A DNA stretch of 64,000 nucleotides from Manduca sexta (taxonomy: Eukaryota; Arthropoda; Insecta; Lepidoptera; Sphingidae). This document shows, one piece after another, positions 12,214-24,715 of this stretch. Within the stretch, counting starts at the first letter, position 1; every line of letters starts with the position of its first letter. Location of the stretch: positions 12,962,920-13,026,919 of the forward strand of contig NC_051129.1 in the NCBI RefSeq assembly GCF_014839805.1, in the 5' to 3' direction. The position numbers and the translations under genes are program-made. The notes under the pieces are model-generated. The model was given only the letters and a program-made list of their open reading frames with translations. It did no database searches and was not told the DNA's origin.

Positions 12214-13518
12214 CCTAGTCTTGCCATAAATATTGTAATAAAGAAAAAAGAAAATTGTTAACTGCAAATAACATTTATTACTTTTACAGTGTGTCAGTTT
12301 AATACATAAATATAAAACAATTAAAAATATAAAAAGCTTATTCGAAGTGGTCTCCATTGGCTGCAATACAGTCCTTTAAACGATGAGGCCAGTTATCAAT
12401 AGAAGCACGCACTCTTTCCATGGGAAAATTCTTCACTGCCAATCGTATAGATTGTTTTAGGGACTCCAAATTATCATGGCGTTTAGAGCAAGCTGTACTC
12501 TCTAAAACTGACCACAAATCATAATCCAGCGGATTAAGATCGGGACTAGACGACGGCCAGTCTTCAGCTCTGATGAAGTCCGAAACGTTCGATTCCAACC
12601 AAGACTGCGTGGACCGAGCTTTATGACCCGGCGCCGAGTCTTGCTGGAAGGACCATACTTGGTTATTGAACATGGTGATGTTAAGGGGCTTAACTACCTT
12701 CTCAAGAATGGTATCTTGATACACTTGTGCCGATGTTTTGATACCTTTTCACAAAAATATGGCTCAGTCACTCCTTCATAGCTAACACCCCACCAAACCA
12801 TCACTGAAGTCGGATAATGTCCACGTTGCACTCTGTCGACTAATTGGGAAGCTTCCTTAGAGCTTTGAGCATAAATACGGTCATTTTGTTTGTTAAAATG
12901 TTGCTCAATTGTAAAAATTTTCTCATCCGTAAACAAAATTTTTCTGTGACCTCCCTTTGCGTACCGCTTCAGTAGTTGTTTCGATTTTACCACCCTATTC
13001 TTCTTTAAATTATCAGTTAAGAAATGGCCAGTGCGTCTCTTATAGGCTGCAAGTCCTAAGTCATCTTTTAAAATACGCGACATGGTTCTAGGTGCTATCT
13101 TCATTTCCCGAGATAAAATCTTTTGCTTTCGGACAGGATTTCTTCGAATTCTTTCCCTTACTGCTTTGACCACCTTTTTCGTACGAACACTACGTGGACG
13201 GCCAGATCTTTTCTGTCACAAACAGAGGAGGTCTGATTGTACCTATTAATAGCCCGGTACACAAACATTTTACTAATACCAAGTGTATGGAGAGTTTTAA
13301 AAATTGCATTTGGCTCCATACCTACTTTGTGTAATGCTATCACAGCGATTCGGTTCTCTTTATCACCCCACACCATTTTAATATCGCAAAATATTTTACA
13401 ATGTATTGGCGCCAAAATGAGAAAACACAATGAACAATCGTATAAAAATGACAGATTCGAAATTCAAATGTAATATTTTTTTATAATTAAGTGTAACAGT
13501 ATTTATGGCCAGACTAAG
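12214..13518 (-). mobile_element. maT-type (DD37D) mariner DNA transposon
   Basis: A 1,305-bp element with terminal inverted repeats. The left end is CCTAGTCTTGCCATAAATA, and the right end read inward is CTTAGTCTGGCCATAAATA. Both ends abut TA dinucleotides (12212-12213 and 13519-13520), the expected duplication of the IS630-Tc1-mariner superfamily. Length, ends and the enclosed transposase with 37 residues between the second and third aspartates fit the maT group known from silkworm and other Lepidoptera. The copy cannot code for intact transposase (see the pseudogene) but keeps both ends, so it could in principle be moved in trans. Confidence 0.9.
12338..13376 (-). pseudogene. maT mariner transposase, two frameshifts
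   Basis: Cut-and-paste transposase, read from ATG 13376-13374 to TAA 12340-12338. Restoring two missing bases would give 346 residues, the usual family length. Helix-turn-helix residues (GISKMFVYRAINRY) lie in the first segment. The GRPR linker motif is legible only after the first frameshift, at 13209-13212, where a run of four A (minus strand) should be five. The second frameshift is at 12744-12745, with two G where three are expected. All three catalytic aspartates persist: FTDEK, QQDSAPGH and NPLDYDLW, with 37 residues between the last two. There are no other stops. Both lesions are one-base losses in homopolymers, so the copy is either a young pseudogene or intact with sequencing errors. 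Confidence 0.92.
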
Positions 13519-13651
13519 TATATTGCGCACGTACGAGATTGTGCCAATTTTTTTAATATCACAGTATGGGAATGTAGTTTTATGTCGTAACACACATATT
13601 GTAAAGCCATCCATTCATCAAGCGACATTTGAAACACTTGTATTGTTAAAG

Positions 13652-13836
13652 CCAATGTAACTACTGGACATAATAAGACTTAACATCACACGTCTCAGGA
13701 TGGTGCGCGCAGTAGAATACCAAACAATACTTTGTAACTCAAGGTGTTCCATGGTGTTTCTACTGTTTATGGACGATTCACTTACCATCAGGCGAACGGC
13801 AAGCTCATCTCGTCATACAAAGCAATAAAAAAAAAA
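13652..13836 (+). repeat. SINE-like repeat family C, 3' half
   Basis: Matches the second half of the copy at 4957-5280 (TACTGGACATAATAAGACTT, GAATACCAAACAATACTTTG, TACCATCAGGCGAACGGCAA) and ends in an A tail at 13826-13836. The 5' half is missing, as expected from 5'-truncated retrotransposition. Confidence 0.75.
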
Positions 13837-15655
13837 CTTATTCTCACGCCTGGAAATGTTCCACATCGGGATTCAATACCTAACCTGTTACTAAGTGTAT
13901 AAGGATACTTGTCTCATTATCATTCATGTATATTCCCCACAGATGCAGAAGTCTAGGTTGAGATCGCCACCTCCTACAAGCATCCTTTTTGTTTGACTAT
14001 CGACGACGAACTTGCCATTCCTCTGGTAATGTATTTACCCTCTTTCCGTCAGGTCACGGTTTTTTTAGTACTCTCTGCTAAAATAAAATATGTGCGACAC
14101 TAATCATTATTAAAGAGAATGTTGAACTAATTGTGCGTTGTTATTGCGTGAATACATGGCTTTACATAATGACAAACTAAAGCTTCAATCTAGAAGTTTC
14201 TATTAACAAAAACTAATATAAAAGTATGCCTAAATCTCATCTATTCTTCGGGTGTCGGTTATCTTGTCGTAGTTTTCTAAATTGTCCTTAAAGAGCAACG
14301 TAATAAAACAATTTTTGGTATTATTCATTGCGCATAGTCATTGTATTTCTCTAATTTGCGTATGGGTGTACAATTGTTAAATAAGACAAAAGGAATAAAT
14401 ATATTGATATAAAAACAATATGTTTTATCTATAGAAATAAATTGCTTTTCTTTACTCATTGTGATTTAGTTTTTTAAATAATAAATAAATGATTTATTAT
14501 TTCAAAAACCAAGGCTACAGCGTGTCGCATTTCGGACGCTAATTATAACAATAATTTGCGTCCGAAATTAGTCCGTTTAGACCTCTATAATTAAACGGTA
14601 GTTATTCTTCAATCCTTTGGGAATTTCTATTGGACATACAACTAGGAAATACATAAATGTAACCACACGCAATATTTTCATAGGATATAACAAATTTTCA
14701 ATATACTTTATTTAGTCCAACCCAAACCATCTGTTTTTCCCAATAAATTTTCTAAGGGGAGAAATATTATTATAGACATCCCATTCCTACGTGACCAGAG
14801 CCTGAGTCATGCTACATTTTGGGAGGGAATGGTTTACTTAAGATTATTCATTATATTTATAGGGGTAAGTACATCGTAGTCCGTTCCGAAAGATTCATAA
14901 ATTGTTTGTTTATATGTAGGGATTAAATGTAAGAAACTGGAGCATTCCTTTTTTCTTTCTTTCATTCTAACTGAAAGACTGTGGCACAGTAGCTTCTTGA
15001 AAACATGACATTGTGCAATATTTTCTGAAATAGAACATGCAAAATAGGAAAATTCACGAGGCAGGGGTCCAAGGTGGTTATTAAAAGCCATAAATATTGC
15101 ACGCTACTGCACCCACTGTATCATTAATGCACGATCCACTACAAGAACAATATAAATCGTTGCCATGTTTTACCTTATAAAATTATTTTCTGTGGGAGAA
15201 GTTCCAGATATCTTTTGTTCATAATGAGTACCGGAGTGGGGTTTTGGAATCTGTTGTACATACAATACGGCATCACGCGGACGCTATTATTATTAAGAAA
15301 GACAAAATAATATTTCTGGATCTTCTAGCAACTACCATGTCGACTGTCGCCACCCTTACTGACCTTATCATTGCACTTACTGGCCGTGGAATTAAGGTTA
15401 AAAAAATTGGCAAAATCTCGTATCAAAATCCAGCAACAACAACAGCGAATGTCCAGTCGCAAACGTATTTATAATTTCCAAGATTTACGCCAAATTCTTA
15501 TACATCCTATAAACGCTAGGTCGCCGTGGGAGGACATCTTGACTTTTATACAAGCGTGGGTTGAGTTCAGCGAACGTGATAGTAAAAATTTTAGCATTCA
15601 TTAGAAATGAGTAATGCTGTTTAATTCAAATAGTCATTTTAGACCCTATCAGTTA
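13837..15655. other. AT-rich DNA without recognised gene
   Basis: A small imperfectly spaced inverted repeat (TTTCGGACGC...GCGTCCGAAA, about 14530-14570) is the only structure. Frames of 76-85 codons at 14834-15091 and 15244-15604 lack domains or splice context; one contains a short glutamine run. Confidence 0.45.
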
Positions 15656-16020
15656 TCGCGCTTCATTGGTCTAGTGGCAGTGTACGGGCATTGTTACTTC
15701 TGGGCTCAATTCCCAGTGACGCTTTAGGTGTGTTTTTGATTCGACAAGACACTCCAGCTTACTAGTATGTGAAAAACCGTCTGGGTAGGTACCTGGTCAA
15801 TTTCTGCCAAGCAGCAATGTACTTGGAATGTTCCAGTATGAAGGATATTGTAGCGTAATTACTGGGCATTATTAGACTAACATCTTATAACTCAGGGTGA
15901 CGAGCGCAGTGGACTGCCAAGCAGTACTTTGTTACAAAAAATCCTGCTAGTGTTACTACTATTTATCGGCTTATTGCTTACCATCAGGCCAGCAAGATGC
16001 TTGTCTCATTATACAATTAC
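15656..16020 (+). repeat. SINE family C copy with tRNA-like head
   Basis: The head reads TTGGTCTAGTGGCAG, a plausible A-box, and then GGGCTCAATTCCC, a plausible B-box. The family C body follows (CCAAGCAGCAATGT, GTGACGAGCGCAGTGGACTG, TTACCATCAGGCC) and ends in ATTATACAATT duplications. This copy suggests that family C is a tRNA-derived SINE. Confidence 0.7.
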
Positions 16021-16308
16021 ATTATACAATTTTAATTGACGATAAATATTGCGATATGCGCTAACAATGCTCCCACAAAACCAGCTCTTAGTAACATGAA
16101 CAAGATCTAATCTTGTAACGAGTGGGATCCGGCGCGAGTAATAGCTGCAATCACTTAGATTCAACAGAGGCTTATTTATGACCTCTAATACACGAGTTCC
16201 CTGCTAGACACGAGTGAAGAAAGTGACTTCAAGGTCTGTAGATAAGATATATACATTTGTAGATTTTTTATTTTGTTTGACTAATAAACACAAGATAATT
16301 TACATAAG

Positions 16309-16411
16309 AGGGCTGGATGTATAAAGCAGCAGACTGGACTCTGTGGCGTACCTTGGAAGAAGCTTATGTCCAGCAGCGGACTGCAACGGGCTGATGATGA
16401 TGATGATGATC
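16309..16411 (+). repeat. Non-LTR retrotransposon 3' end with (TGA)n tail
   Basis: GAAGCTTATGTCCAGCAGCG followed by GACTGCAACGGGCTGATGATGA is the familiar lepidopteran RTE-like 3' end with a TGA microsatellite tail. Related pieces on the opposite strand are at 18835-18885 and 29045-29180. No reverse transcriptase coding sequence is attached, so it is strongly 5'-truncated. Confidence 0.7.
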
Positions 16412-18240
16412 TATCGGCTTATTTATTAACTAACAAGTCACTTGAATCTAAGTGAAATCCACAATAAATAAGAGATCCATCGCTCATAAACATTAAAAAA
16501 GTGAAGAAATATACTTTGAATTCGTCCCTATCTAGCTTCACCGCCCAGTGTCTTTTAGCTTACAGGAATTGCAGTGGTTGATGTGAGGGCGGGATTAAAC
16601 AGATAAAAGGTATAATAAGTACTTATAAATTGACAAATAACTTCTAAGAAAAGTACTTTCAAGTACACAGAACGCAGCATATCCATTTATAAAAGCAGAA
16701 TCTAATAAAAGCTAGTAAAAATGGCCCGAATAATGGACATTTCGCAATAATAAACTCCGTACAAACAGACATGATCTAATATTGGCCGAGATGCGATGCG
16801 TGACCCCAACCTTGTATCGTGAACTTCACCAAACGAGATAGACGCTCCTATTAAATTGTATAAAGGTGGTGGCACACCGAGTAATCAATGTGTTTGTTCA
16901 TAAACGGAATTAGATACTAAGTTACATCCCGATCTTGGAAATGTTATCTTCATATTGAAAAGGCAAAATTACTAATACCAAAAATAAGTATTATGGGCCT
17001 ACTTTAACGCGCATTGCGGCTGAGCGCAATCTTGTATACTAGAATTTTATAGACTAAGCTTCGAATTAATACACTAATCTCACCTTTGAGTACGATCTTA
17101 AGTAGACTTTTAAGGTGTTCAACTATTTAATAAAGAAAATTTGAGTTGTAATTTAAGCACGTATTGTCAGAGGAGTCAGTGCAGTTTAATAAATAAAACT
17201 CAGCTGTCAAAATCCGTCGCATGCTTTCACGTAAGATATAATTTGAGATGTTGTTAATATCTGTTTATTAAATGCCGACGATATTAAGATGCTCGCTGTA
17301 AATTGACAACGTCAAGGCTGATATCGTTTTTCAAAACGATATTGAATAGGATCTGTTAATAGGACCCTATGAAAACCATCGCCACTTTACACACAAGATC
17401 GCGATATCACGTAGTGCCACGTTACACGATATTGCTGTTTGTTAATCGACGTAAACCAAGCCATCAATTGTATCGCGACTCTCTCACACTTACTCTATTT
17501 AACCAATTGAACAATTAGACCGTTTATCCAATCTCTAAGGGCATACACTATCATGATGAAAACAAGAAAGAACAGAATTTCCGAAGCATTCCATACGGAG
17601 GAATACGCCTGAAAATAAATCTACCATCTCTGCAGGAAATTTATCGTACGTTTCCTACACTGAACCCATAATAAACGTAATAAAAATGGCCACAGCCAAT
17701 ATTTACTCAATAACATCCGGGTTTAAGCATAGACGTCTCATTTTACAGTTTACGATTTCATCTGGAAACGACACAGTAAAAAATGTACGCGGATTTTTTA
17801 TAACTAACTTTTGCTCGTGGTTTTAGCCTCTATAATTACACAATTCAAGCCTCCATTTACCGTTATAACGCTTTAATTCCAAAAAATCCTTAATCCTTAT
17901 ATACTATGTATATTATAAAGGAAACGACTGTGCAAAATTTAAATCTGACTCCAAGTCTAGATGTTGATTAATCAATAAGTGACGACTTATTTTTTTATGT
18001 AAATGAAATATTCCGATTTTACTGTCAGGTCGGTTACACGCAAAATAAATGGTTGTGGTTACCACCTGTTTAGTATAAATCTTAATGACCATTAACATCA
18101 GTCAAACGAAAGCTCTGCGAGACATTCGCTGATGTACGAAAAAAGTGAACACTTTATTACGAACCTTGGTGTAAATTAGTTTTATAATTTCATGACACGC
18201 GCCGTTTCAAATTCTTGAGCATTGTTAGTTAAGAAGAGAC
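16412..18240. other. AT-rich DNA; half of an inverted repeat pair at 16505-16610
   Basis: 16505-16610 is the diverged reverse complement of 18241-18330 (shared core TCCCGCCCTCACA..CCTGTAAGC). It is a dispersed repeat of unknown class. No gene seen. Confidence 0.5.
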
Positions 18241-18330
18241 TTTCCCGCCCTCACACCCACCACTACAACTCCTGTAAGCCAGGATCAGCAGTGGAACGCA
18301 TTTTGTGACACCGAGCAGTGAAGCTCGGCG
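18241..18330 (+). repeat. Dispersed repeat, partner of 16505-16610
   Basis: TCCCGCCCTCACACCCACCA and CCTGTAAGCCAGGATC match the opposite strand of 16505-16610 with moderate divergence. The two copies are inverted relative to each other, about 1.7 kb apart. No terminal repeats or coding capacity are seen. Confidence 0.55.
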
Positions 18331-18834
18331 AGTCTCAGGGAAAACTAATATGTCACTATCCCGCAACGAAATTAATCAAATAGAAAAAATAGGGAGGAGT
18401 TGGAAATATTAATTGTCCACTTCCCTCCAGAGCAATGCGGGTGACAAAATCATGATGTAAGGAGGCGATTTAACCTCAAGGATAGGGACGTTTACAACTA
18501 GATAAGCTAGTTATAAAGCACCACGGATAAAATTAAATGAAAGGGTTAATGTTAGTTAAGAAGAAAATATTTTTCGGAAAATATATTTTTGAACAAAAAA
18601 TTACTATCGAGCATTGTTTTTCGTCTTAAGGCACCGCGTAAATTTTGTCGACTTATTTCCAAGAAATCTTCTGGCTTAAGAAACATCAACAACACTTTTA
18701 CGGTGTTTTAAAACAAAACATTCTCTTATCAATGGTTCAAACAAGGTGTTGTTTTAATATATAAACGTACCCTTTTTTTCGCAGAGAAAATGCATTACCA
18801 GTTGCACAAAATCTTGGAAGCGACTTCAACACCA

Positions 18835-18885
18835 TCTCCAGCCCGTTGCAGTCTACTGCTGGACATAGGCCTCTCAAAGTTTGTA
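18835..18885 (-). repeat. RTE-like LINE 3' end fragment
   Basis: CAGCCCGTTGCAGTCTACTG followed by CTGGACATAGGCCTCTC is the reverse complement of the LINE end at 16309-16411. Confidence 0.6.
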
Positions 18886-19919
18886 TTGTAATTCTTAATG
18901 AGAAATAAAGTCTTCTAAACCCAAAAAAAAGTTAAAGCGAGCCTAGCCTGGCAACGCGGGCAAGATTTGCCTCACCATTACTTTGCAATCGTTTTTGTTC
19001 TTTTAAGAAACGCGTGATCGAGGCAAGGAAAATGACCGATCTTATTGAGGTTTAAGGTGATAAGTACCTAGTTGACAACCGCAATCTCCCTAACTATCTA
19101 GTAAATAAATTCCCTTTGTATAAATAAACGAGAATTATATCGTAATATTAATTTAATTCCTCGTATGTACATTAGAATAAGCAAATATCGCATAATTAAT
19201 TGTTGCATTAATACTGACAACGTTTAATTCAAGGTAAACACGATCGTGTTGAATTTGTGCACAATAATACAAATGTTTCCCTGTGCTCACGTCACTTTTG
19301 ATATTCATGATTTTATCCAATAAAATATGAATTCTGTCCGCTTGTAAAAGTTCAGCGTTTATGAAGTTCATTATATACATTGGGAGAGCACTGTGTCATC
19401 CACCTACCTAGGTAGGTATATTTATACCAATATAACTTTCCACGTCATTGAACGTCTTATTTATTTTTTGTATATTTGTTTCATATTATAAACATTATGT
19501 ATTCGAAGGTATTCTTTAGTATTCAAACCAGGCTGATACAGAGATAAAATATATGTTTTTTTCTGCCACACAAAGGCACTAGCGAGCATGGATTGATATT
19601 CCGCTTTTAAGGACACTAGTCAGTGTAGTGATTGGACGTTATACGAATTAACATTTAAACTATACCTACGAATATATAAAGCTGAACAGTTTGTTCATTT
19701 CTTTGAATGTACTAATCTTAGGAACAACTAAACCGATTTTGTTTTTTTATTTCACTAATAGTAATGACTCATTTATTGATGTCATGGATAAATATGGCTT
19801 GTTAATTCAATATTCTGGGTTTGTTCTAGTAACCCAATAAAAATAATAATAATTGGGTAGTATAAACTATGGTGTAGGTATGGTGTGGATAGCGCTGCAG
19901 AATAGTTTATTGAGCATTA
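18886..19919. other. AT-rich DNA with a LINE-tail-like fragment near 19675-19800
   Basis: ATATATAAAGCTGAACAGTT..GAACAACTAAACCGATTTTG fits the common 'aactactggaccgatttt' insect repeat tail. No gene seen. Confidence 0.4.
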
Positions 19920-20170
19920 ATCCATTGTAAAGTTACATTTGGGGTTGCGTTTTTAGAGGACGCAATTTTATTTTTTTGAAGTGTAGGGGCGGTCAGTGTA
20001 AAGCTAAAACCAAGTTTGTGGGGTCGCCACATTTGTTCCACGGCCGCCATCTTTAAAAAATAGGGGTTGAAATGGTTTTTACGATGTATCTCTTAAACTA
20101 TTTATCTGACATCATGAGACTGGTATACATTTGGTGAAGTTAGATTTACACTAATTGCATTACAATTATA
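19920..20170 (+). repeat. Dispersed repeat, class unknown
   Basis: AGGACGCAATTTTATTTTTT, GTGGGGTCGCCACATTTGTT and TTTACGATGTATCTCTTAAA form a pattern I recognise from lepidopteran genomes. There is no second copy in the window, so this rests on recall. Confidence 0.4.
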
Positions 20171-20467
20171 TAGCGGACGCTTTACCTTTCGTAGGAAAGG
20201 CATAAGCACATTTGTGTAGCTATACGTACAATAAACTGAAGTTAATTTTAGAAACAGAAAAGGGAAACCTTAAGAACATTTAACAGGAAACTCAAGGTAC
20301 AGCAAACAAATAAACGTACGAAGCATACAGGTCTTTGAGAGGCTTTGCAACTCAATCGTACCGTAAGATGCAGAATTATTGCGTTCCAATGTGTATGAAT
20401 AAAATTGGATATGGGCCGAATACGCAAATTTGTTAGAAAATCAGACTGTTTGTATATCCATATATTT

Positions 20468-20573
20468 GGGTCCAACAGATGGGCATAAATATATCGACTG
20501 CCGAGGAGTAATCATCTCTCGTCAGTCAACATTCTATTGGACCCTATTCACTTACCATCAGGTGCAATGGGGT
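20468..20573 (+). repeat. Dispersed repeat D, copy 2
   Basis: Homologous over its length to 1343-1450, including GCCGAGGAGTAATCATCTCT. It also carries a CCAATAG-type stretch near each end (TCCAACAG and, inverted, TATTGGACC), hinting at loosely palindromic ends. Confidence 0.7.
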
Positions 20574-21115
20574 CCGTACAAAAAAATGACTATACGTCGA
20601 GCAAAATCTACTACCTTACAAAAAAAAATCTGAAGTAACAGTTAGTGCGTTTCATATTATGCGAGCTTTAAAGAGGCCCAAAAATCCCGTCCCTTCCATA
20701 ATCCGTATTTATTTGCTTTTTGGAAAGGCATTTTTGATTCTTATGATGAATACCATAGGTGTTTATAGGCTGGCGATTATTTACATTAAGTAATCCATTT
20801 GCTTCTTTACAGATTGGTTTTTCTAAAGACTTACGAATTCCTCAAATATGTTTAGTACTATTATGTTCTAAACATTGTAAAGGATTGTTATGAGTTATAT
20901 TTATAACTTTATTTCGCTCGTTAAATATTAACTTGTTATGAATCAACACTATTATAATATCCGCTGATACTACATGATTTATATGCAGTAAAATTTCAAG
21001 AATTTACGTCATAGGTCGTTCATAATCATGTTTTGTTGTCATCAGTAATATTATGACACCCTGCCTTTCTTTACCTTTTCTTATCTTTGAAGGTTATTAG
21101 TTATGTCAGGAGTAG

Positions 21116-21436
21116 TTTTTTTATTGCTTTACATGACGAGACGAACTTGCCGTTCGTCTGATCGTAAGCAATACGCCGGTAAATATCGCCAGTAAACAAT
21201 ATAAACACCATCCAACACCTGAAGTTATATAGTATTGTTTGGTATTCCACTGCGCTTAACATCCTAAGACATGAGATGTTAAATCTTATTATGTCCAGTA
21301 GTTACACTGGCTAAAATGCCCTTCAACCCGGAACACAACAGTGACTACACACAGTTGCTTGGCGGCAGAAATCGATATTGCGGTGATACCTACCCAGGCG
21401 GACTCTCACATATGAGGCACCTACCACCAGTTATTA
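21116..21436 (-). repeat. SINE family C, near full-length copy
   Basis: Reverse complement of the family C body: a T-rich tail at 21116, then GGTATTCCACTGCGCTTAAC, GAACACAACAGTGACTACAC, GCGGTGATACCTACCCAGGC and TCACATATGAG. About 320 bp. The tail at the low-coordinate end shows minus orientation. Confidence 0.75.
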
Positions 21437-22094
21437 TCACCAGACTACTCAAATAGTAAAACCTATCATAGTGGCTCTAGCAAGTATATATGCTGCTATC
21501 TGCATTAAACTGCGTGTAACTGACTTCGAACAGACGAGCGTAATTCTATTAACTGACGAATATTAATCAACTTCGTCGACCAATATTCCATTTGGTTCAC
21601 TCCATTTCCTATTATATGCAGTAGGGTACTTTTTTGTGATAGAATTAAATAAAATAGACCACAGCAGCGACTGGCATCTAAAGGAATTTCGTAATAATCC
21701 TACTCATTTCATTCAATTATGACGGAAACTAGTCTTCAGTTTGATGTATCATATTAGTGCTTTTAAAGAATGCAAGACCTTGAAATGACCCAGAGTCTAC
21801 TCACTTTATAGAAAGTATACCTAACCTACCTAGCATAATGTATACAAATGCATAATATAATCAAAAGACGATCTATATATACAATTTATATAATCGTGTA
21901 CTGTTCAATCGTAATGAAATTGTGATCTCATAAGGTGACGTCTTGTTGAAACAATTGAAACGGTTCAAGGAGCATAAAACATAACTAATAAAGACAGTCG
22001 TAAACAGGGTAAATGGACTTAAGAACTGCTCCATTGCAATCAAATACGAATCTGACTGGGTAGTCATTTTTATAGATCTGCACCTTTTAAAAAA

Positions 22095-22478
22095 ATCTTT
22101 AAAGGATAGTTTGTTGTCCGTTCGTCCGTCTCTCTGTCTGGCCCTTTTTCTCAAAAACGCGTAGAGGTATCAAGTTTATATCAAATACTCTACTTTCTCT
22201 TTCAGCTATAGAAGAACAAATTTATAAGTCAACGCGATCAAAAGATAACCATTCATATTGCATATAGGTACTGCTATTTCACAACGGAATCACGGGTATC
22301 AGTACTTACCCGTTGACCTACAATCATGACATTTGGCAAGGAGTAATATTTGACAGCATATGTAAAGAAAAAAAACTGAATACGGTAAATATGTACTTAT
22401 ATACTTAAATGCCTTATCTACAAGTTTGTACGGAACCCTCGGTGTGCGAGTCCAACTCGCATCTTGTCCGGTTTTTAA
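22095..22478 (+). repeat. Lepidopteran dispersed repeat ending in GTCCGGTTTTT
   Basis: It begins with CCGTTCGTCCGTCTCTCTGT, continues with AACGCGTAGAGGTATCAAG and CCCGTTGACCTACAATCATG, and ends ACGGAACCCTCGGTGTGCGA..CTTGTCCGG. I recognise this block order from a very common lepidopteran repeat. Its class is not settled by anything visible here. Confidence 0.6.
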
Positions 22479-22616
22479 GTTAAATGATTACAATTCGTTT
22501 GGTATGCACAATGCAATCCTGGACCCTGGTAATTAAAGATATACTTGGTCCATCGACCGTTGCCAGTCTTACACTATCTTTCTATAATGTACAGAATGAA
22601 CACCAGATAACTCTGA

Positions 22617-22661
22617 CAGTTTCGACCTATTAAGGATGACCTACTTAATAGGTCGAAACTG
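22617..22661. repeat. Perfect 17-bp inverted repeat
   Basis: CAGTTTCGACCTATTAA (22617-22633), an 11-base spacer, and its exact reverse complement (22645-22661). It lies in non-coding DNA with no neighbouring gene. Confidence 0.85.
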
Positions 22662-23514
22662 GTCGGCGATTCCGACTACTTTGTGTATACGTGAGTAAAA
22701 CCGTGTTGTTTTTGACTAACCAGATAACTCTACGTGGTTTCCAATTAACCTGATTGGAATAAGCTACTTTATAAAATGTTCACCATAAAATCCTCACATT
22801 TTTGCGTAATACCTATATTAAAGCTTAACAAGATATTTTCCACCGAAAAACTCACTTAAAAATTGCATCGCAGTAATGTGATAACTTAATAGAAGCAATT
22901 TGTTCCGAAAATATTATTCTGGAAACTTCATATAAAAAGTAGATGTGAACTGGGGTCATAGCGTCGCAAAAAATAGAATATTTAATTCTCAGATTGTATT
23001 TAATAAAATTCGCTAAAAGTTCTTTAAATACTAGTGACAACCATAAATCATCTAACACCAAAATCAAACCAAAGGAAACAGTATTTCAAACAGAGGAACT
23101 GACGCGCGGACCCGTCCGTGACATTGAACCGTGTGTTTGCACCGGCATCAAGCAATTGAGTGGACATTCATATTCAACTATAGATTCATGAAACAGTGCT
23201 GTGAGCTAACAAGGAAATGGGCACCGGCGTCGAACTGCAAATTGCGTCGGAGCGTTTTGCCTACCCCTCCCGTATGTAACTGATCGGAGCTCCTATTCTC
23301 TGTTGTTCCGTATATAGAATTTTTGACATGAAATTACATTTAACATCAGCATGCTATGCAAAGAACCACCTCTGCTATTGTAGTGTTAGGATAAAAACGT
23401 TGGAAATGATGATGAATGAAATGTGACAGTTTTATGGTGAATACTCTAAAAAATAGTTTAACATGACATATATTAAAATTTGATAAATTTTATGCTGCCT
23501 TTTAAAATATATAT
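22662..23514. other. DNA without recognised gene
   Basis: A 65-codon frame at 22994-23191 and a GC-richer patch at 23100-23290 have no identifiable product. Confidence 0.4.
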
Positions 23515-23519
23515 AAACA

Positions 23520-23655
23520 CAATCATGCCTTTATCCCGGAAGAGGTAGATAGTGGTGCAGCCAAAGCACCAACATGGGGTTCCATTGGATGTTCCATGAT
23601 CGGGGACGAGCGTACGTCCATATCAGGCACAAATTCCATACTCTGAAAATCCCAA
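23520..23655 (-). repeat. SINE family A, partial diverged copy
   Basis: CTTTATCCCGGAAGAGGTAG..GCACCAACATGGGG..CATATCAGGCACAAATTCCA is the reverse complement of the 3' two thirds of SINE A. The tRNA-like head is lost. Confidence 0.6.
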
Positions 23656-24477
23656 TATCATTGAATACAAATATCAAAATTTGTTAAATTGCATACTGGT
23701 TTCTATTCATAACGAAATAGAAGAGGAATAAAAATGCAACTTCATGTGACGTTGCTACTTAATAGTAACGTGTACACGCATACCCATCATTTTGAACGTT
23801 CGCATCCTAACACTGGAATAGAGGAAGTAATTATTTCCCTAGCAAGCTGGTGTTAATAAGAGTGTAGTCCAAATATTGTTAAATTTAATCGACCAAAATA
23901 CAGTAAACTGATTCTCTTGGAATAGAACTATACTCGTTTTTATCAAAATCCATTTATCGTTAAACTTCGAAAACCATTTTAAAATAAATCGACTTGAATC
24001 TAAAAGCATTTCTGTTCAAACAACTTACAATATCTAACCAATTCACACAATGATTCGGGTTGGTCCTCGGATCGGATGCTGTGCGGAATTACCAGTCCGC
24101 TGCGATGTGGATTGAGACGAGATCCTTAAGTGCGATCACTGTATCCACACACACAGCTGGAATCAACTCCGCTTGTTAAAATAGGGTTGTCAATTGAATA
24201 TACTTAAAAATAGGGAAAAAAGATTTTTTTATTTTTTTTTGTATACACGGGTAACGGGCAGCTGTTTTGATTTATTGGTTTTCGTAGTTATAATTATGTG
24301 AGAGAAAATGATACAGAAGGGAAGTACCCTCAATATTGAAGAATACGACTCAAGAAGATAATTTAAAGTATGTCCCGGCTATCTTTGCCATTAGTGTATA
24401 TGCCTCGATGAATATTGTAAAATAAGTTCAATTCTAATATAAAATTTGTTCAAGGCCTTAAAATGAGAAGATTTATT

Positions 24478-24715
24478 ACATGCCTCGGTGGTATAGTTGC
24501 ACTGCGGTATGACTCCAGTGATGAGGCATCGGGTTCGATCCCCGGGTCGGGCAAAGTGATATTGGGTTTTCCTGCACAATATTAGCTGGAATTTGTGCCC
24601 GATATGGTGATAGGTTTGCGTCCTATCACATCATAGGACGGAATAAACACAGCGGAAAATGAGTGCACCAGTTAAGCCTCGAAAATAATAGGCATGAGTA
24701 AGTGTCTATATATCA
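24478..24715 (+). repeat. SINE family A, old copy
   Basis: The head reads TGCCTCGGTGGTATAGTTGC with a B-box-like GGGTTCGATCCCCGG. The body TTGTGCCCGATATGGTGATA..ACATCATAGGACGGAATAA matches the copy at 32360-32623 with many substitutions and a short internal deletion. Confidence 0.8.

Noticed and set aside
15244..15604. Overlapping plus frames of 76 and 77 codons with a short Gln run
   Set aside because: They overlap in different phases and show no recognisable domain or splice signals.
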